Assembly: GCA_029721435.1 (NCBI GenBank)
Contig: CM056587.1
Location: 12,297,167-12,361,166, forward strand
DNA length: 64,000 bases
Source of the DNA: Gymnothorax reevesii
Lineage: Eukaryota; Chordata; Actinopteri; Anguilliformes; Muraenidae
Direction of reading: 5' to 3'
The notes under the pieces are model-generated. The model searched no databases and was not told the DNA's origin. It worked only from the letters and a program-made list of their open reading frames with translations. Both the position numbers and the translations under genes were made by a program. This document shows positions 34,711 through 45,809 of this stretch, piece by piece; the first letter of the stretch is position 1; each line of letters starts with the position of its first letter.

Positions 34711-34810
34711 ATCTCTACCGCTTTTGGGGGTAGACTACCGCTTTCGGGGCGTTTTTTTTTTCAGAACGAAGTGCCCCGAAAGCGGTAGTCAACTGCCAAA
34801 AGCGGTAGAG
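34711..34810. repeat. Compound inverted repeat (long hairpin)
   Basis: The left arm has CTCTACCGCTTTTGG, a 6-7-base spacer, then CTACCGCTTTCGGGGC. The right arm has GCCCCGAAAGCGGTAG, a 7-base spacer, then CCAAAAGCGGTAGAG. The loop is about 22 bases with a T-run. Both paired blocks are perfect, and the two blocks in each arm are themselves related (CTACCGCTTTYGG), giving a direct repeat within each arm. Confidence 0.85.
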
Positions 34811-34814
34811 TAAG

Positions 34815-37800
34815 CATGTAAGCAGTCCGACAAACAGACAGGAGAGAAAGCAAAGCATGGTTGCGGGGTTCAACATGGGTAAGTGCGGCACAGTTTGATG
34901 AGCTAGTTGGACAGAAAAGCTCCATGACTTCACTCCCAAATGAGCACTTTTGCCCTTAGCAATGGAAAAATCCACCTTCAGCTGGCAAGTAATGCATTAA
35001 GTGTTATGGTCATGTGACACCAATCACCCCAGACAAGAATACTGGAAGGGCTCATTGTGCGAGGCTGTTTCTTGTGTTTATGTTACACTGGATGCTCTTT
35101 CAATGCCACAATTCATGCATGTGGGTATTGCATTTTTCTGATGGCACAACAAAATCCCTAAAAAGATTCTCCTCCCAGGCATAACTCACAAGCGATTCTA
35201 ATGGAAAATGCTGTCGGAGCTTGCAGTTTTCTGGCTCTACTTTGAGATATTTGCCGCATGCCAAGACAAATCTTGGGACACTCAAGGCCAAGCAACTATG
35301 TTATTGAGCTTTCAGAGATAATGCTTTCGACATCAAATTGTCAACATCCAATTTTACGTCTCAGCACTTGTACATCAAGACTGCCCATTGGCCAATGCTC
35401 GCAAGCAGCCAGTTGGTTCATCTTCTCAAGTTAATTTTCTAATTCAGGATTTCCAGTCGATGTGCTGTGTCATCCAGCTTTGCCGTCAAGCGCAGACAAA
35501 GGTATCCTGCAAGGAAATTCCTTTTAGCTTACAAACATGAATTAACAAATTCCATTTGCAAAAGCTAACATAAATATCTTTACAGTTTTTCTCAGCTGCT
35601 TACGCACTGCAACAGGAACTTGAGACACAAATCACCAAAATCTTTATTAAATCACTACTTTGCACATACACATATTTTGTTTTGCACTCATGTTGGATTT
35701 AAAAAGCAGATTTTTGCAAAAGCTATATTCAGTTCTTTATATTTGGCACAATCTTCACTGTCAAAATATCTTATGTCCAAACTGAGTGATTCAGACTGCA
35801 AAACTGAAATTATTGATAACACCATTGACTTCTCACACATGCAAACTCAGTTTCTCTCTGGGGATACTGACAGATACAAAGCTGAGTTGACCAATGGGCA
35901 CAGAGCTGCCCAGGTATGCTGTCATCCAGTCACACATGACTTTTCAGCAAGTTATACTGGTCTGGATTTTAGAGTATAATTCTAACCATACCCAAAATAT
36001 CACAAATTAACTATGGAATCCTTTCAGTTCGGAGTTGAAAGGTGCAAAAATATAATCCCAATAAGTGCATGCCAGTACAAGCAGTGAAAACAACATATGG
36101 TGATATAGCTGTTGAACCGTAGGCAACATTTTCCCTGCTGTTTGGCAATCGCTGCAGGGGATTTGAATGATGCCCTGTGGACGCAATGAAAGGCGCAGTG
36201 AACCCTACTTTTCTTCACTGTACATGCGGTTTATTCTCTTATTTATAGTCCTCAAAGCAGAACCCATCTAACCACCCTTCACTGAGGAAAATTTATTAAC
36301 TCTAAAATTGTTTATAATCTGCTCATTTGATACGTGCCTGATTTCATGGAAAAAAATCATTTTAGGAAGACATAACATTGTTAAAACAATGAGTATAAAC
36401 AACTAAGAATAAATGTAAAATGCAGATCACTAAAGGACAACCCCAAAGGAATGTAAATCCACTGATGACATGACATTTTCTTGCAAAAGTTTTGATCGTT
36501 TTTGAAACTTGCACACCGTCAGCATTAATAGATTTTGAATGAATGCTATAGAAGACTCCAATAAGACTCCTCTGGTGAACCTACTCCATAGGTGAGCTGT
36601 GATGATGCCAACTGATATAGCACCGCAGCTATGGCCGTGCGGAGTTCATGTCTGTACATGTGAAGGAGGTATTGAATAAATACTGGACCTAACTTAAGAT
36701 TTAAGCGGTAGACACAGTGCTACGATCCTAAGTGGAAGACGTTAGTGTAGAACCTGAAATTTTCATTTTGCTTGATTTTACTCAAAACATATGCCAAAAA
36801 TCATATTGTTGGAACACATGCCCATTATGCATGTAAAATCTGAATGTTTGGTTGATCTGGTGCAGCTCAAAAAGTCAGCAGTAAAGTTTTATAACCCTAG
36901 AATGGTCTTATTGCCTGCCTGCGAGAGTGGCATCCTTTGTTCCCCACGGCGGGGGGTGGGAGCCATCAAGTCTAGCAGGCCCAGCATCTCTGGAACTCAA
37001 ACTCGCTGGTTTCATTGAAGTTAAAGCGCAGCTACCTTAATCGGCTTAAAACAACCTAAACTTCTATCAAATTCATAATATATTTCTATTCAATATCCTA
37101 AAAGGAACCTCTCATATATTTATCACACTATTGGGCTATAATATTCCATTTTAAGGCTTTTCCATGACAACTGCATCATTTTAGCACACATTCCTATCAT
37201 GTTTGGTCTCTTTATTCTCGGGAGAGTCCAAGGAGTTGAATGGAACATGTTTCATTTCCCTTGGAATTATGGTTCGTTCGTAAGATTCATTCAAGCAACT
37301 ACCCTAGTCTCCCTGTGCAAATTATCTTATCACCTAGGCCAGTAAAACTCTGATTCGGCCAACCTTCCCTCTAACTTGTTCGGAGGTGTGGTTTGGAGCC
37401 TTTAAAGGTACGAGATCCTGAGGGGGGGGTCTTCTTGCTTCTTCTCTTCTCTTCTCTTCTCTTCTCTTCTTGCTTCTATCCTGTCCTGTCCTTTCTTGGT
37501 CAACTTCAGACGTGCGAATAGGTAAGTGGGGAGAGGTCACGTGCTGCCTAGTTCCGGAGCGGGGGAGCATGTGAGTTCTCCCCGACCACGTGGAGCGATT
37601 TTAGCTCCGTGTGGTCATTCATCTTTTCCAGGTATGAAAATACTCCAAATCCTTCTAAATTATATGTAACGGTAATTGGCTTTTCATTGATTTGTTTGAT
37701 TCAAGTTGTGCCTACCTGGTGAATTAAATTATTGTTATTCCTTTTCCAGCTTGCGTGTTCTCATTGTATATTCTTTCTGGCCTTGTTGCGATTGGGACTT

Positions 37801-38760
37801 AAGGGGAGACTCCTACCAAGACATGTGTAGGTAGCGATACTTCTAAGTTAGATTGAGATTGGGTTCTACCTATTAAGGGGTTATGAAATTACCGGCTCTT
37901 AAGATTTAGCTATTGGTTAATCTTTCTAAGGGGCCCTTTGATATACATAAACCTAGGTTCGTGGTACGTTCATACTCAGAGCCATTTGCCTGATGTTGCT
38001 ACCATGACAGTCTCTTCTATCCAATGGATTTATCGTCGAATTAGACCAGGCAGAGACGCCTATTTTAACCCTAGGGGGTGATCTGCTTAGTGACGATGGT
38101 TTTCGCAGATAGAGTTCGGGTGCGTAACTGCCCTGAGATTCACGCATGCTGTTTCAATTCTAATTCTAATTTGGAGTCAGATTTCTAACGAGATTATTGC
38201 TAAATTTTGTATTCTAACTGCTATATGGAGTCAGATAAATCGTAACCATTGCGCTTTCATGCCCCGTCCTCGGACGGTGAAAAAATATCCATTATATTGT
38301 GATTCACACCAGCCAGAAGAATGCTCTAATTAAAGTTAGACTAAAAGAACACGTAAGGCCTTCAACCCGGGCAATATCCACCTTTTGGTTATTGCTTTTT
38401 TGGGGTTTTACATTAGCAGTCATTCTTGATTAGAACACGTTAGCAACGGTTGTGTCCGCCCAGGACATTCCTGCACATTTTCCCCACAGGAGGGGCCTGC
38501 CAAAGCTAGGCCTCTCAGCCCAGCAAGCTAACAACAGATTAGCCCCTGCCGCTCTGGCTCCCTTAGGTATGAGCCATGAGCAGGGGTTTGTCTGCCCTCA
38601 TAGTATTTTTCTAGGGCTGAAGAGCGCAGGGCTGCTCTGATCGAGGCTAAGGTTTCCCTGTCATGTCCAATCAGCTGCGAGCAGGAAGTCTATAAAGCTA
38701 TCGCCCAGCTGAGAATACACTGCAGCTCCGTGCAGTGGTCCAGGAGGATCACAGGTCTGC
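34815..38760. other. Intron; one region with LTR-like features
   Basis: Mostly unassigned intronic DNA. A (CTTCT)n-type microsatellite is at about 37435-37475. The stretch 37330-38440 is more GC-rich than its surroundings, with a TTTAAAGG box, CTTTTCCAG motifs and a repeated TGGAGTCAGAT; it could be a solo LTR or a 5' region of an unrecognised element. No open reading frame supports a gene. Confidence 0.35.
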
Positions 38761-38761
38761 T

Positions 38762-39022
38762 CGCTGCAAATACCATAAAATAAGTCCACCTCAACAATAA
38801 CTGTAGCCGTATACTTAGACTTCAATTTCTCTGACTTTTTTTTACAGAAGATACATGTCTCACCAATGAGATGAGAAATTTTGACTCATTAATAAGATTT
38901 GCCAATTGAGAAAAAAAAATCACTGAAAACTAACTGATATTAGCTTCCTCATAATAAAAAACGTAATTATAAGTCAAACTATCAGACTAATAGACACTTG
39001 TAAAGATACACAACTTGCAGTG
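38762..39022. mobile_element. hAT-like MITE, copy 1
   Basis: Ends are CGCTGCAAATA and ACTTGCAGTG. The interior (TAAGTCCACC, TTTTGACTCATTAATAAGAT, GCCAATTGAG) matches the element at 47094-47382. About 260 bp and non-coding. Confidence 0.6.
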
Positions 39023-39276
39023 AAGCTTTCCATTGCTGCTCAGCATTTATGCGATCAGTTACCCTTGCTGAAGCATTAAAATACAGTTGATTTTTGGGGG
39101 AAAAAAGCAATGGTCTCTGTGGTTTTCCAGGAACAAGGCTATGGACCAATAGACTGAGTTAAAATAAGGTATAGTATTTAATACATTCAGATTATGATAA
39201 AACAGAACTACCCAGTGCAAACGACCAGCACTGACCTGGTTCCCTCTGAGTAACTGCTGCAAGATGCAGGTCTTAC

Positions 39277-39497
39277 TTTTCATGTCGTCCAAGTCGACGC
39301 TGGCCAGCATCTGGGCTTCAGCCTCGTCAGTGGGAACCTTCTGGTACACGGCAGTCTCCATAGCGGTCATACTGCCGATGCAGATCCTCTCCCGCAGATC
39401 GTAGCTGGCACGCTGGGCTCCAGCCACACGGTGCAGCGGCTTCCTTCTGAACCATCCACGGGCCACCGCACCAGGGGGCTCTGGAGTCCCTGAGAAC
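39277..39497 (-). CDS. slc4a3: slc4a3 exon (brain-type N-terminal region)
   Basis: One base, 73 codons and one base. It reads FSGTPEPPGAV..., then RASYDLRERICIGSMTAMET, KVPTDEAEAQMLASVDLDD and MK, followed by GTAAGA. PTDEAEAQML and DLDDMKS are strongly AE3-like. The end in phase 1 (A) joins to exon 10699-10841 as Ser-His-Arg, about 28.4 kb away. The acceptor chosen, TTCTCAG at 39499-39498, keeps the frame with exon 44678-44832 (AA plus G gives Lys). The second CAG eight bases on would break it. This exon is absent from the cardiac-type transcript. Confidence 0.93.
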
Positions 39498-39499
39498 CT

Positions 39500-40765
39500 G
39501 AGAACCACAGCAAGTCTTACTGAGATACTGCGACAGCCAACAACACTGAGATACCGCCAAGTCTGTAACAGCAAGTCTTACTGAGATACTATTACAGCCT
39601 ACAACGCTGAGATACTGCCAAGTCTGTGACAGCAAGTCTTACTAAGATACTGCTACAGCCAACAACACTGAGATAGCGCCAAGTCTGTAACGGCAAGTCT
39701 TAGTGAGAAACTGTTACATCCAAAAACCCTGAGATACCGCCAAGTCTATAACAGCAAGTCTTACTGAGATACTGTTACAGACAGCAACACTGAGATACCA
39801 CTAAGTCTGTTACAGCCAGCAGTATTGAGATACCCCGAAGTCTCTTGCAGCGAGTCTTACTGAGATACTGCCACAGCCAACAACACTGAGATAGCGCCAA
39901 GTCTGTAACAGCAAGTCTTAGTGAGATACTGTTACAGCCAGCAGTGTTGAGATACCACCAAGTCTGTTACAGCAAGTCTTACTGAGATACTGCCAAGTCT
40001 GTTACTGCAAGTCTCACTGAGATACTGCTACAGCCAACAACACTGAGATACCGCCAAGTCTGTTACAGCCAGCAGTAGTGAGATAACATCAAGTCTGTTA
40101 CAGCGAGTCTAACTGAGATAACGCCAAGTCTGTGTACAGCAAGTCTTATCGGGATATCGTTAAGTCTGTTACAGCCAGCAACCAAGATACCACCAAGTCT
40201 GTTACAGCCAGCAACACTGAGATACCGCCAAGTCTGTTACAGCGGGTCTTACTGAGATACTCGCAAGTCTCTTACAGCGAGTCTTACTGAGATACTGCTA
40301 AGTCTGTTACTGCAAGTCTTACTGAGATACTGCAAAGTCTGTAACAGCAGGGAACACTGAGATACTGCCAAGTCTGTTCCAGCGAATCTTACTGAGATAC
40401 TGCCATGTCTGTAACAGCCAGGAACACTGAGACACCATCAAGTCTGTGTATAGTGAGTCTTACTGAGATACCTCCAGGTCTGTTACAGCCAGCAATGCTG
40501 AGACAACACAAAGTCTGTCACAGCAAGCCTTATTCAGATTCTCCCAAGTCTATTACAGCCAGTCATTGAGATACTGCCAAGTCTGTAACAGCCATCAACA
40601 CTGAGATAACACCAAGTCTGTTACAGCAAGTCTTATCAAAATAACACCAAGTCTGTTGCTGCCAGTGACACTGAGATACCTCCAAATCTGTTACAGCCAG
40701 TCTGAGTTAGACACCCTCTAAGTTTGTTACAGCCAGACACACTGAGGTACTGGCAAGTCATACAA
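39500..40765. repeat. Minisatellite, ~34-35-bp unit, touching a splice acceptor
   Basis: About 35 degenerate copies of CTGAGATACCGCCAAGTCTG and TTACAGCCAGCAACA. The array starts at, and includes, the polypyrimidine/branch region of the 3' splice site of exon 39277-39497. Confidence 0.94.
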
Positions 40766-40769
40766 AGCT

Positions 40770-41864
40770 AGCCACAGCAGTTCTCTCATACTAAAGCCTT
40801 TAATTACAACAAAAGATTTAATAATTGAATACAGGAATTCTTTTCATATTGAATACAAGTATTACACACATACAAAACTACGTTTGTAGCAGTGATAATT
40901 TTTATAACATACCTCTGTGAATATACAGGCACAGTTCAGTCAGCCAATTCATGTCTAAACAGTTAACTGAAGCATTAGCAGATGGATTAAATAACAATTT
41001 GGTGTCTATGCTTCAACCCTAACATACATCTTTAGACAGGGATCAAATCTATGGATCTCATGATCACCAAATATTCAACTTTGTTTCATTTCCAGCGGTC
41101 ATATTCTGCCTATTAAGTTTTTAACTAGATCTCTTTTTAAAAGCAGGCATGCAGGCTGTGCTTGCAGCATTTAGAGCAGATATCTCCCATTACCACCAGG
41201 GGTTGCTACAACACTGCGACTGGAGCTCAGCCTACTTGATATGACATTGACAGTATCATTCGCTTTTTTACCCCACAGTAACTGCCGCAGAGCTTCACAT
41301 TAGCCTGTCATAATGTTTTAACACTGCGCTCTAAAATAAATCGGTGTAATAAACCTACATGTATTTTCAAAACAGGAATCAGATAAGTACCTCAGAACCG
41401 CTCCAAATCACAGGGAGGCAGCCTGTCCTATTAATTATTCAAAGTAGCACTAAATTATTTATATTCTAATTGCCGTGTGTTTATGAATCTTGAGAGCTTT
41501 AAGACACACATCTCTGATACTGACTCATCTTCATAAGGAAAAGCCATCAACGTTTAAGATCAAGCCATCAAAGGATAACAGAACTAGTTCAAAATTTTTA
41601 TGTTTGAATTTGTTACTAATAGGTTCGCACAAGCATATACAACGTTATATTTCTCCATGTCTAGCCTTGCTGCTGGCAGCTTTAGAGTGTGAAAGATGTT
41701 ATATATCAATCCAGAAAAAGATTCATGGAAATACTGTATGTTTCCGATTTACTAAGGTGATTTACTGCGTGAATTGTTGTTTGTGTTTATCCCGGATTAC
41801 GTGACATTGGGGTTCAGAGCTGTGGTCCATAGAGTCCGTCCAATGTATGAAATCAGGGTATTAC
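40770..41864. other. Intron, no feature recognised
   Basis: Unassigned intronic sequence. Confidence 0.4.
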
Positions 41865-41969
41865 CGAATACAAGACCACATCCATCCATGCACTAGAACT
41901 GAGCCCAACCAAAGACTACAGACGACCAGCACTTTGACCTAAAAGCTCCTCCATGCACTAGAACAGAGC

Positions 41970-42920
41970 TTTAAAGGTGTTCAGAAAAGAAACATGAATT
42001 TGATCCCACTATGGGTCTTAAAATTAGTGTAATCACTCATCTCTCAGACAATGTAGCCCAAACTTTGTGCAAAATTTTATTTTCGAGTAAATCTGGGGTG
42101 AAAGTGGGGTAGTTTTTTTTCGCATTGGATAATGCAGGCGCGCAAATTATACGTCACGTGCTCTCGATTCATCAGCCAACGATATCAGGATTTGTCAAAC
42201 GTCAATGAAATGGCTACCGTTGTTGAGATATAAACGTCTGAGAAAAACCAGGAAGCGTTGATAGCAAGTTGTGGTTTTTGCAGGAGTAAGTGGTTGCGAG
42301 TTTTAGTGAGCAGTTTAGTGGGTTGTAGAGAGTTAGTATCCAGTGTGCAGTTGCAAGAGGGTGAGTGAGGGACACGTTTAGGTGAGTGAGTGTGTGGTGG
42401 GATTGTGAGTAAGCGTATGTGTGAGTGTTAGTGGTGTTAGTAGCAGTAGCTAGGTAGCCTAGCATATGCGAGCCAGCATGGCCGGAGGAGGACCAAGGAG
42501 GTGTTTGCTTGGGGGTCCGTCCACCCAAGCTACTTTGTTCAGCCTCTCTTCGGATGCGGGGATAGGAGCCGGCTGGCTTGAATTCCTGCTCTTTGACAAG
42601 AGCGGGCTGTCAGTGAGATCCAGGGTGTGTGAAAGGAACTTCACACACTCCTGCTTCTCAAACTACGGGCAACACTCGGCTGGGCTGGCGAGAAATCTAA
42701 TCCTGACAGATACACCTTCTTTAAAAGCACCAGTAAGCTGCTAGCTAGGCTACTAACGTAGACATTTGCTCTTCTATCTTTGAAACAGTGTCCCGCCCGC
42801 TCGATAACGCCCAATCAAAATCTTTTTCCTTAGTCAAGTAAACTCATGCAGAAACTCAGGGAAACTCGTAGAAGGAGGCGGGAAAAACAGGACAAATGGC
42901 CATTTCTGAACATCTTTAAC
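41970..42920. mobile_element. Kolobok-like element (TTAA target) with THAP-like exon
   Basis: TTAA is present at both ends (41970-41973 and 42915-42918). The adjoining inverted termini are AGGTGTTCAGAAA and, on the other strand, AGATGTTCAGAAA. It sits in a minisatellite. TTAA duplication, a purine-rich terminus and a THAP-like coding segment fit the Kolobok superfamily, but no transposase is visible, so it is a deletion derivative. Confidence 0.6.
42466..42744 (+). CDS. THAP-like zinc-finger fragment
   Basis: An open stretch of 92 codons. AGWLEFLLFDKSG followed by SRVCERNFTHSCFSNYGQ and AGLARNLILTD resembles the second half of THAP-type domains, where CxxHF...CF and a final hydrophobic/Pro motif are expected. 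The histidine of CxxHF is Asn here, so metal binding is doubtful. It may be a remnant exon of the enclosing TTAA element. The start codon is uncertain. Confidence 0.42.
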   Translation: MRASMAGGGPRRCLLGGPSTQATLFSLSSDAGIGAGWLEFLLFDKSGLSVRSRVCERNFTHSCFSNYGQHSAGLARNLILTDTPSLKAPVSC

Positions 42921-43134
42921 AAATAGACCAATGAGCTCATCTACTCACCAGAACACAGCCTTAGCAGATAGCAGACCTAGAGTCCATCCATGCACTAGAA
43001 CAGAGCCTTCTCTTACACAAAAACATGAAGCACATCCATCCACTAGATCAGAGCCTCAACAGTTACCAGACCATACAGCACACTCATGCAAAAGCACAGA
43101 GCCTCAACCACTCGCATTCAAACAAGGGAAAAGT

Positions 43135-43320
43135 GCAGTAGCCCAGTGCTACCTTTGCTTCACTGACTACCAATTAAATACAGGACTGACTCTTTTGCTA
43201 TTATTACATAAAGCTTTGCATGGGCTTGCACCAGTGTATTTAACTTCCGGTCTTCTACATCCAAAGCGCGCAAGGTCACTCCGTTCAGAAGAAGCTTGCT
43301 GCCTGATAATTCCGTAATTG
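43135..43320 (+). pseudogene. L2-type LINE C-terminal fragment
   Basis: Plus strand, frame of LTLLLLLHKALHGLAPVYLTS and RARSLRSEEACCLIIP. It matches the post-RT region of L2-like LINEs; the homologous part at 27700-27800 reads FQALHGLAPQYISDLL. Short and broken. Confidence 0.65.
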
Positions 43321-44245
43321 GAGCGACCCAGTACAGTATGTGCTCATCATTACCACCACCAGAGCTCTCCTGCCGTCTTAGCTGCTGCCACCCCCAAGGA
43401 CTGCTACCGAGCTGCAGCTAACTTCAGCTCCATCAACATGCACACCGAGTGATAGACTGTCCATGGTTATCATCGGAACCCACACCCTTTGAGCCAGCCA
43501 GAGGAGAATGCGCTCCCCAGTACGGTTCCTATCGAAGTTCTCCCCGTCTGCCCCTGGAGAGTCTGTTTGGGGGGGGGGGATAATCCAGGGCTCTCTGTCA
43601 ATTTACACATTGTGACAATTCTGACTATTCTAAAATTTACCATGTTAATTTTTGTTTGATTTGATGTGATGACTAACTATGACTGAGCAATGGATGAGGA
43701 GCAAGTACACTGGCAGGCTGCAATGGAAGGCAGAGCAGAAACTGCTCCACTGCGATCACTTGCTTTTGTGTGGGTGTGTGTGAATGTCTGCAGGATTAGT
43801 CAAAAACTATTTGACAGATCACCATAAAATTTTTTAGGAAGTTGGACTGTATGAATGGAAAGGGGTAACTGTGTGCTTGCGGCAAGTGACGCATTGAGTT
43901 CTTCTTCAGTCCGTTTATTCATTAATTTTTCCATTTCTACACAATTTCTTTTGTCCCACATCAAGTGCCTGAGTGTTCGCGATAGAGATGCGGTTCAAAC
44001 GCCGAAACATCTGGCCCGACCGTGTCTCTGGGCCTTCTACAAACGGTTGCAGGGCCCCATTTCATTCTTTTGCAACCCCTGTTTTTCCTCCCTTTTTATC
44101 TCAATTAAAAATGCATGGAGTTCAGCCATTGTGACATCACAGAATGCAAGAGGGCAGCCTCAACACCACAACCAGTATATAAACAAATTTCAGAGCGCAA
44201 AGAGCACTGAAATTTGTCCTTTAAATAATGTCAGATGATAACTCT

Positions 44246-44246
<1 letters not shown>

Positions 44247-44281
<35 letters not shown>
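44247..44281. repeat. (GT)n microsatellite
   Basis: Seventeen or so uninterrupted GT units. Confidence 0.97.
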
Positions 44282-44283
<2 letters not shown>

Positions 44284-44677
44284 ATTTTAGCAAGCACACT
44301 CTCGAGGTTCGTCCTGACGAAACGCAGTTCAAGTTCAATTTCCAGACTCATCCGGATGCAGATCTGGAATCTGAAGCTGGTTATAAGTGATAGAGAAACA
44401 AAGCCTGCAGGTGGAGGTATTTGCTCTCTGGGTGCCCTCTAGTTAGAAATAAAATTCCATTTAAAATTCAAGTGCTTAGGAAGTGCGGTGGAGCCCATGC
44501 ACTGCCGCTTATCAATAATTTCTAACAAGTGTAACAACACATTCAGTAATTGACTATTACTATTGAAACAAGACCAACATTCAGTGTATGTTCAGAGAAG
44601 CATAAAAATGAATTATAAAAACTTAAAAAAAAAAATTACAATTAAAAAAGTAGTAGTGAGTAGTAAATAATACAAAC

Positions 44678-44832
44678 TTGCTGAGCGACGCATCCCACGG
44701 TGGCTGCTGCTTCTCCGGTGGTGGCAGGTTTGGGGGCGGAGCCTCCTCGGGAGTGGGAGGAGTCTCATTTTCTATGTGGAAACTGGTAAGCGGGAGGGGC
44801 GAGGCCAGCTCTTCTTGGCTCCCCAGGCTGAA
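44678..44832 (-). CDS. slc4a3: slc4a3 exon (brain-type N-terminal, Pro/Glu-rich)
   Basis: The acceptor GTTTGCAG precedes FSLGSQEELASPLPLTSF, then ENETPPTPEEAPPPNLPPPE and ends PWDASLS plus AA. It starts in phase 0, joining QPK of exon 45552-45802, and ends in phase 2. The donor is GTTTGT, weaker than the others in the gene. The only conserved core is the FSLGS-type start seen in AE3; the rest is a fast-evolving linker, so recognition rests on phase and context. An interstitial telomere-like repeat lies 36 bp upstream. Confidence 0.8.
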
Positions 44833-44868
44833 CTGCAAACAATGAATCGCCATGAGCCAGCCGAACTC

Positions 44869-44891
44869 AAACCCTAACCCTAACCCTAACC
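44869..44891. repeat. Short interstitial telomeric repeat
   Basis: Three and a half copies of AACCCT in a row, in the intron just ahead of the acceptor at 44834. Confidence 0.9.
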
Positions 44892-45551
44892 GCAATGCTT
44901 CAGACGGACAGTAAAAGAGCGGGGTGAAGAAAAGCCATCCGCGACTGAATAAGCGATCGTTCTGCATGTAGTGTGTGTACCTCTCCGAATACTGGTAATT
45001 CTGCCATTCAGCAGATCTTCATCTGTCCTGTCAGCTCTGCTGTTTACACACTCATCCTCACAGTGCTCACCTAACACACAGCTCATACAGGCGTGAAGGT
45101 CATTCATAAGGAACATGCTGTAATAAGGTCCTCAGAGATGGTACACAGCTCACTTTGTCAAAATAGATAGAAACATTTCTTTGATAGATAAGGCCGATTC
45201 AATTTAAGAATCTCAAGCTGAATGGCTGCTTGACAACCATAGTGTCACTACAAAGCAAATATCTTCCGCAGTTTGGCCGAGATATCTTCTCAAAATTCAA
45301 AGACTGAGGAAGATGACTTCAAATTAGAACCCATCAGTCTATTGTGCTGCTAACCATAGATATTTAACGTAACTTTTATGACAAATCAGCACAACATGTC
45401 GATATGGAGACATAATTTGCAACACTGTCAAAGACACATTTTATGAATCAAAGATGTTTGGAACACAGGAACCTGCGTCCTAGACGAGTGTATTGAGCCA
45501 CTGTTGACCTTTGGCTCAGAGTGTGAGGAGTATTTCACCTTTACTGTTTAC

Positions 45552-45802
45552 CTTTGGTTGTATGTCTTCAAGCTCTGTGGGCGTGGTTGCCTGGCCCTGC
45601 CCCTCTGCCTCTGACTCCGCCTCCTCTTCATCTACTTCCTGGATGGTGGGCGTGACCTCGGAGGGTGGCATGGAGGTCTTCTTTTTCCGTCTCTTCTTTT
45701 TCCGGCGCCGGTCGATGCTCAGCACCCGCTTCCGCAGACGCAGTGGAGGGGGCAGGTGGGTGGAGAGAGGGTGGTGGGTGTGGTGGAAGGTGTGCCGGTG
45801 AT
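45552..45802 (-). CDS. slc4a3: slc4a3 exon (His-rich and basic/acidic N-terminal region)
   Basis: The acceptor GCGGACAG is followed by AT and 83 codons. HRHTFHHTHHPLSTHLPPP is a hallmark of AE2 and AE3. A strongly basic run (RRRKKKRRKKK) and then PPSEVTPTIQEVDEEEAESE follow, as in AE3. The His cluster and acidic run are known in AE2/AE3 as pH-sensitive, low-complexity parts of the cytoplasmic tail. It ends in phase 0 at DIQPK with a GTAAAC donor. The plus-strand open frame opposite it is a mirror of this exon. Confidence 0.95.
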
Positions 45803-45809
45803 CTGTCCG

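Larger units (their letters stand above)
41865..43130. repeat. Degenerate ~42-bp minisatellite split by an element
   Basis: Units built on CATCCATGCACTAGAACAGA, GCCTCAAC and ACCAGACCA occur at 41865-41969 and 42921-43130. The same family, inverted, is at 56930-57265. Confidence 0.65.

Noticed and set aside
45511..45801. Plus-strand open frame with Arg/Phe runs
   Set aside because: It mirrors the slc4a3 exon 45552-45802, whose splice sites, phases and family motifs all agree.
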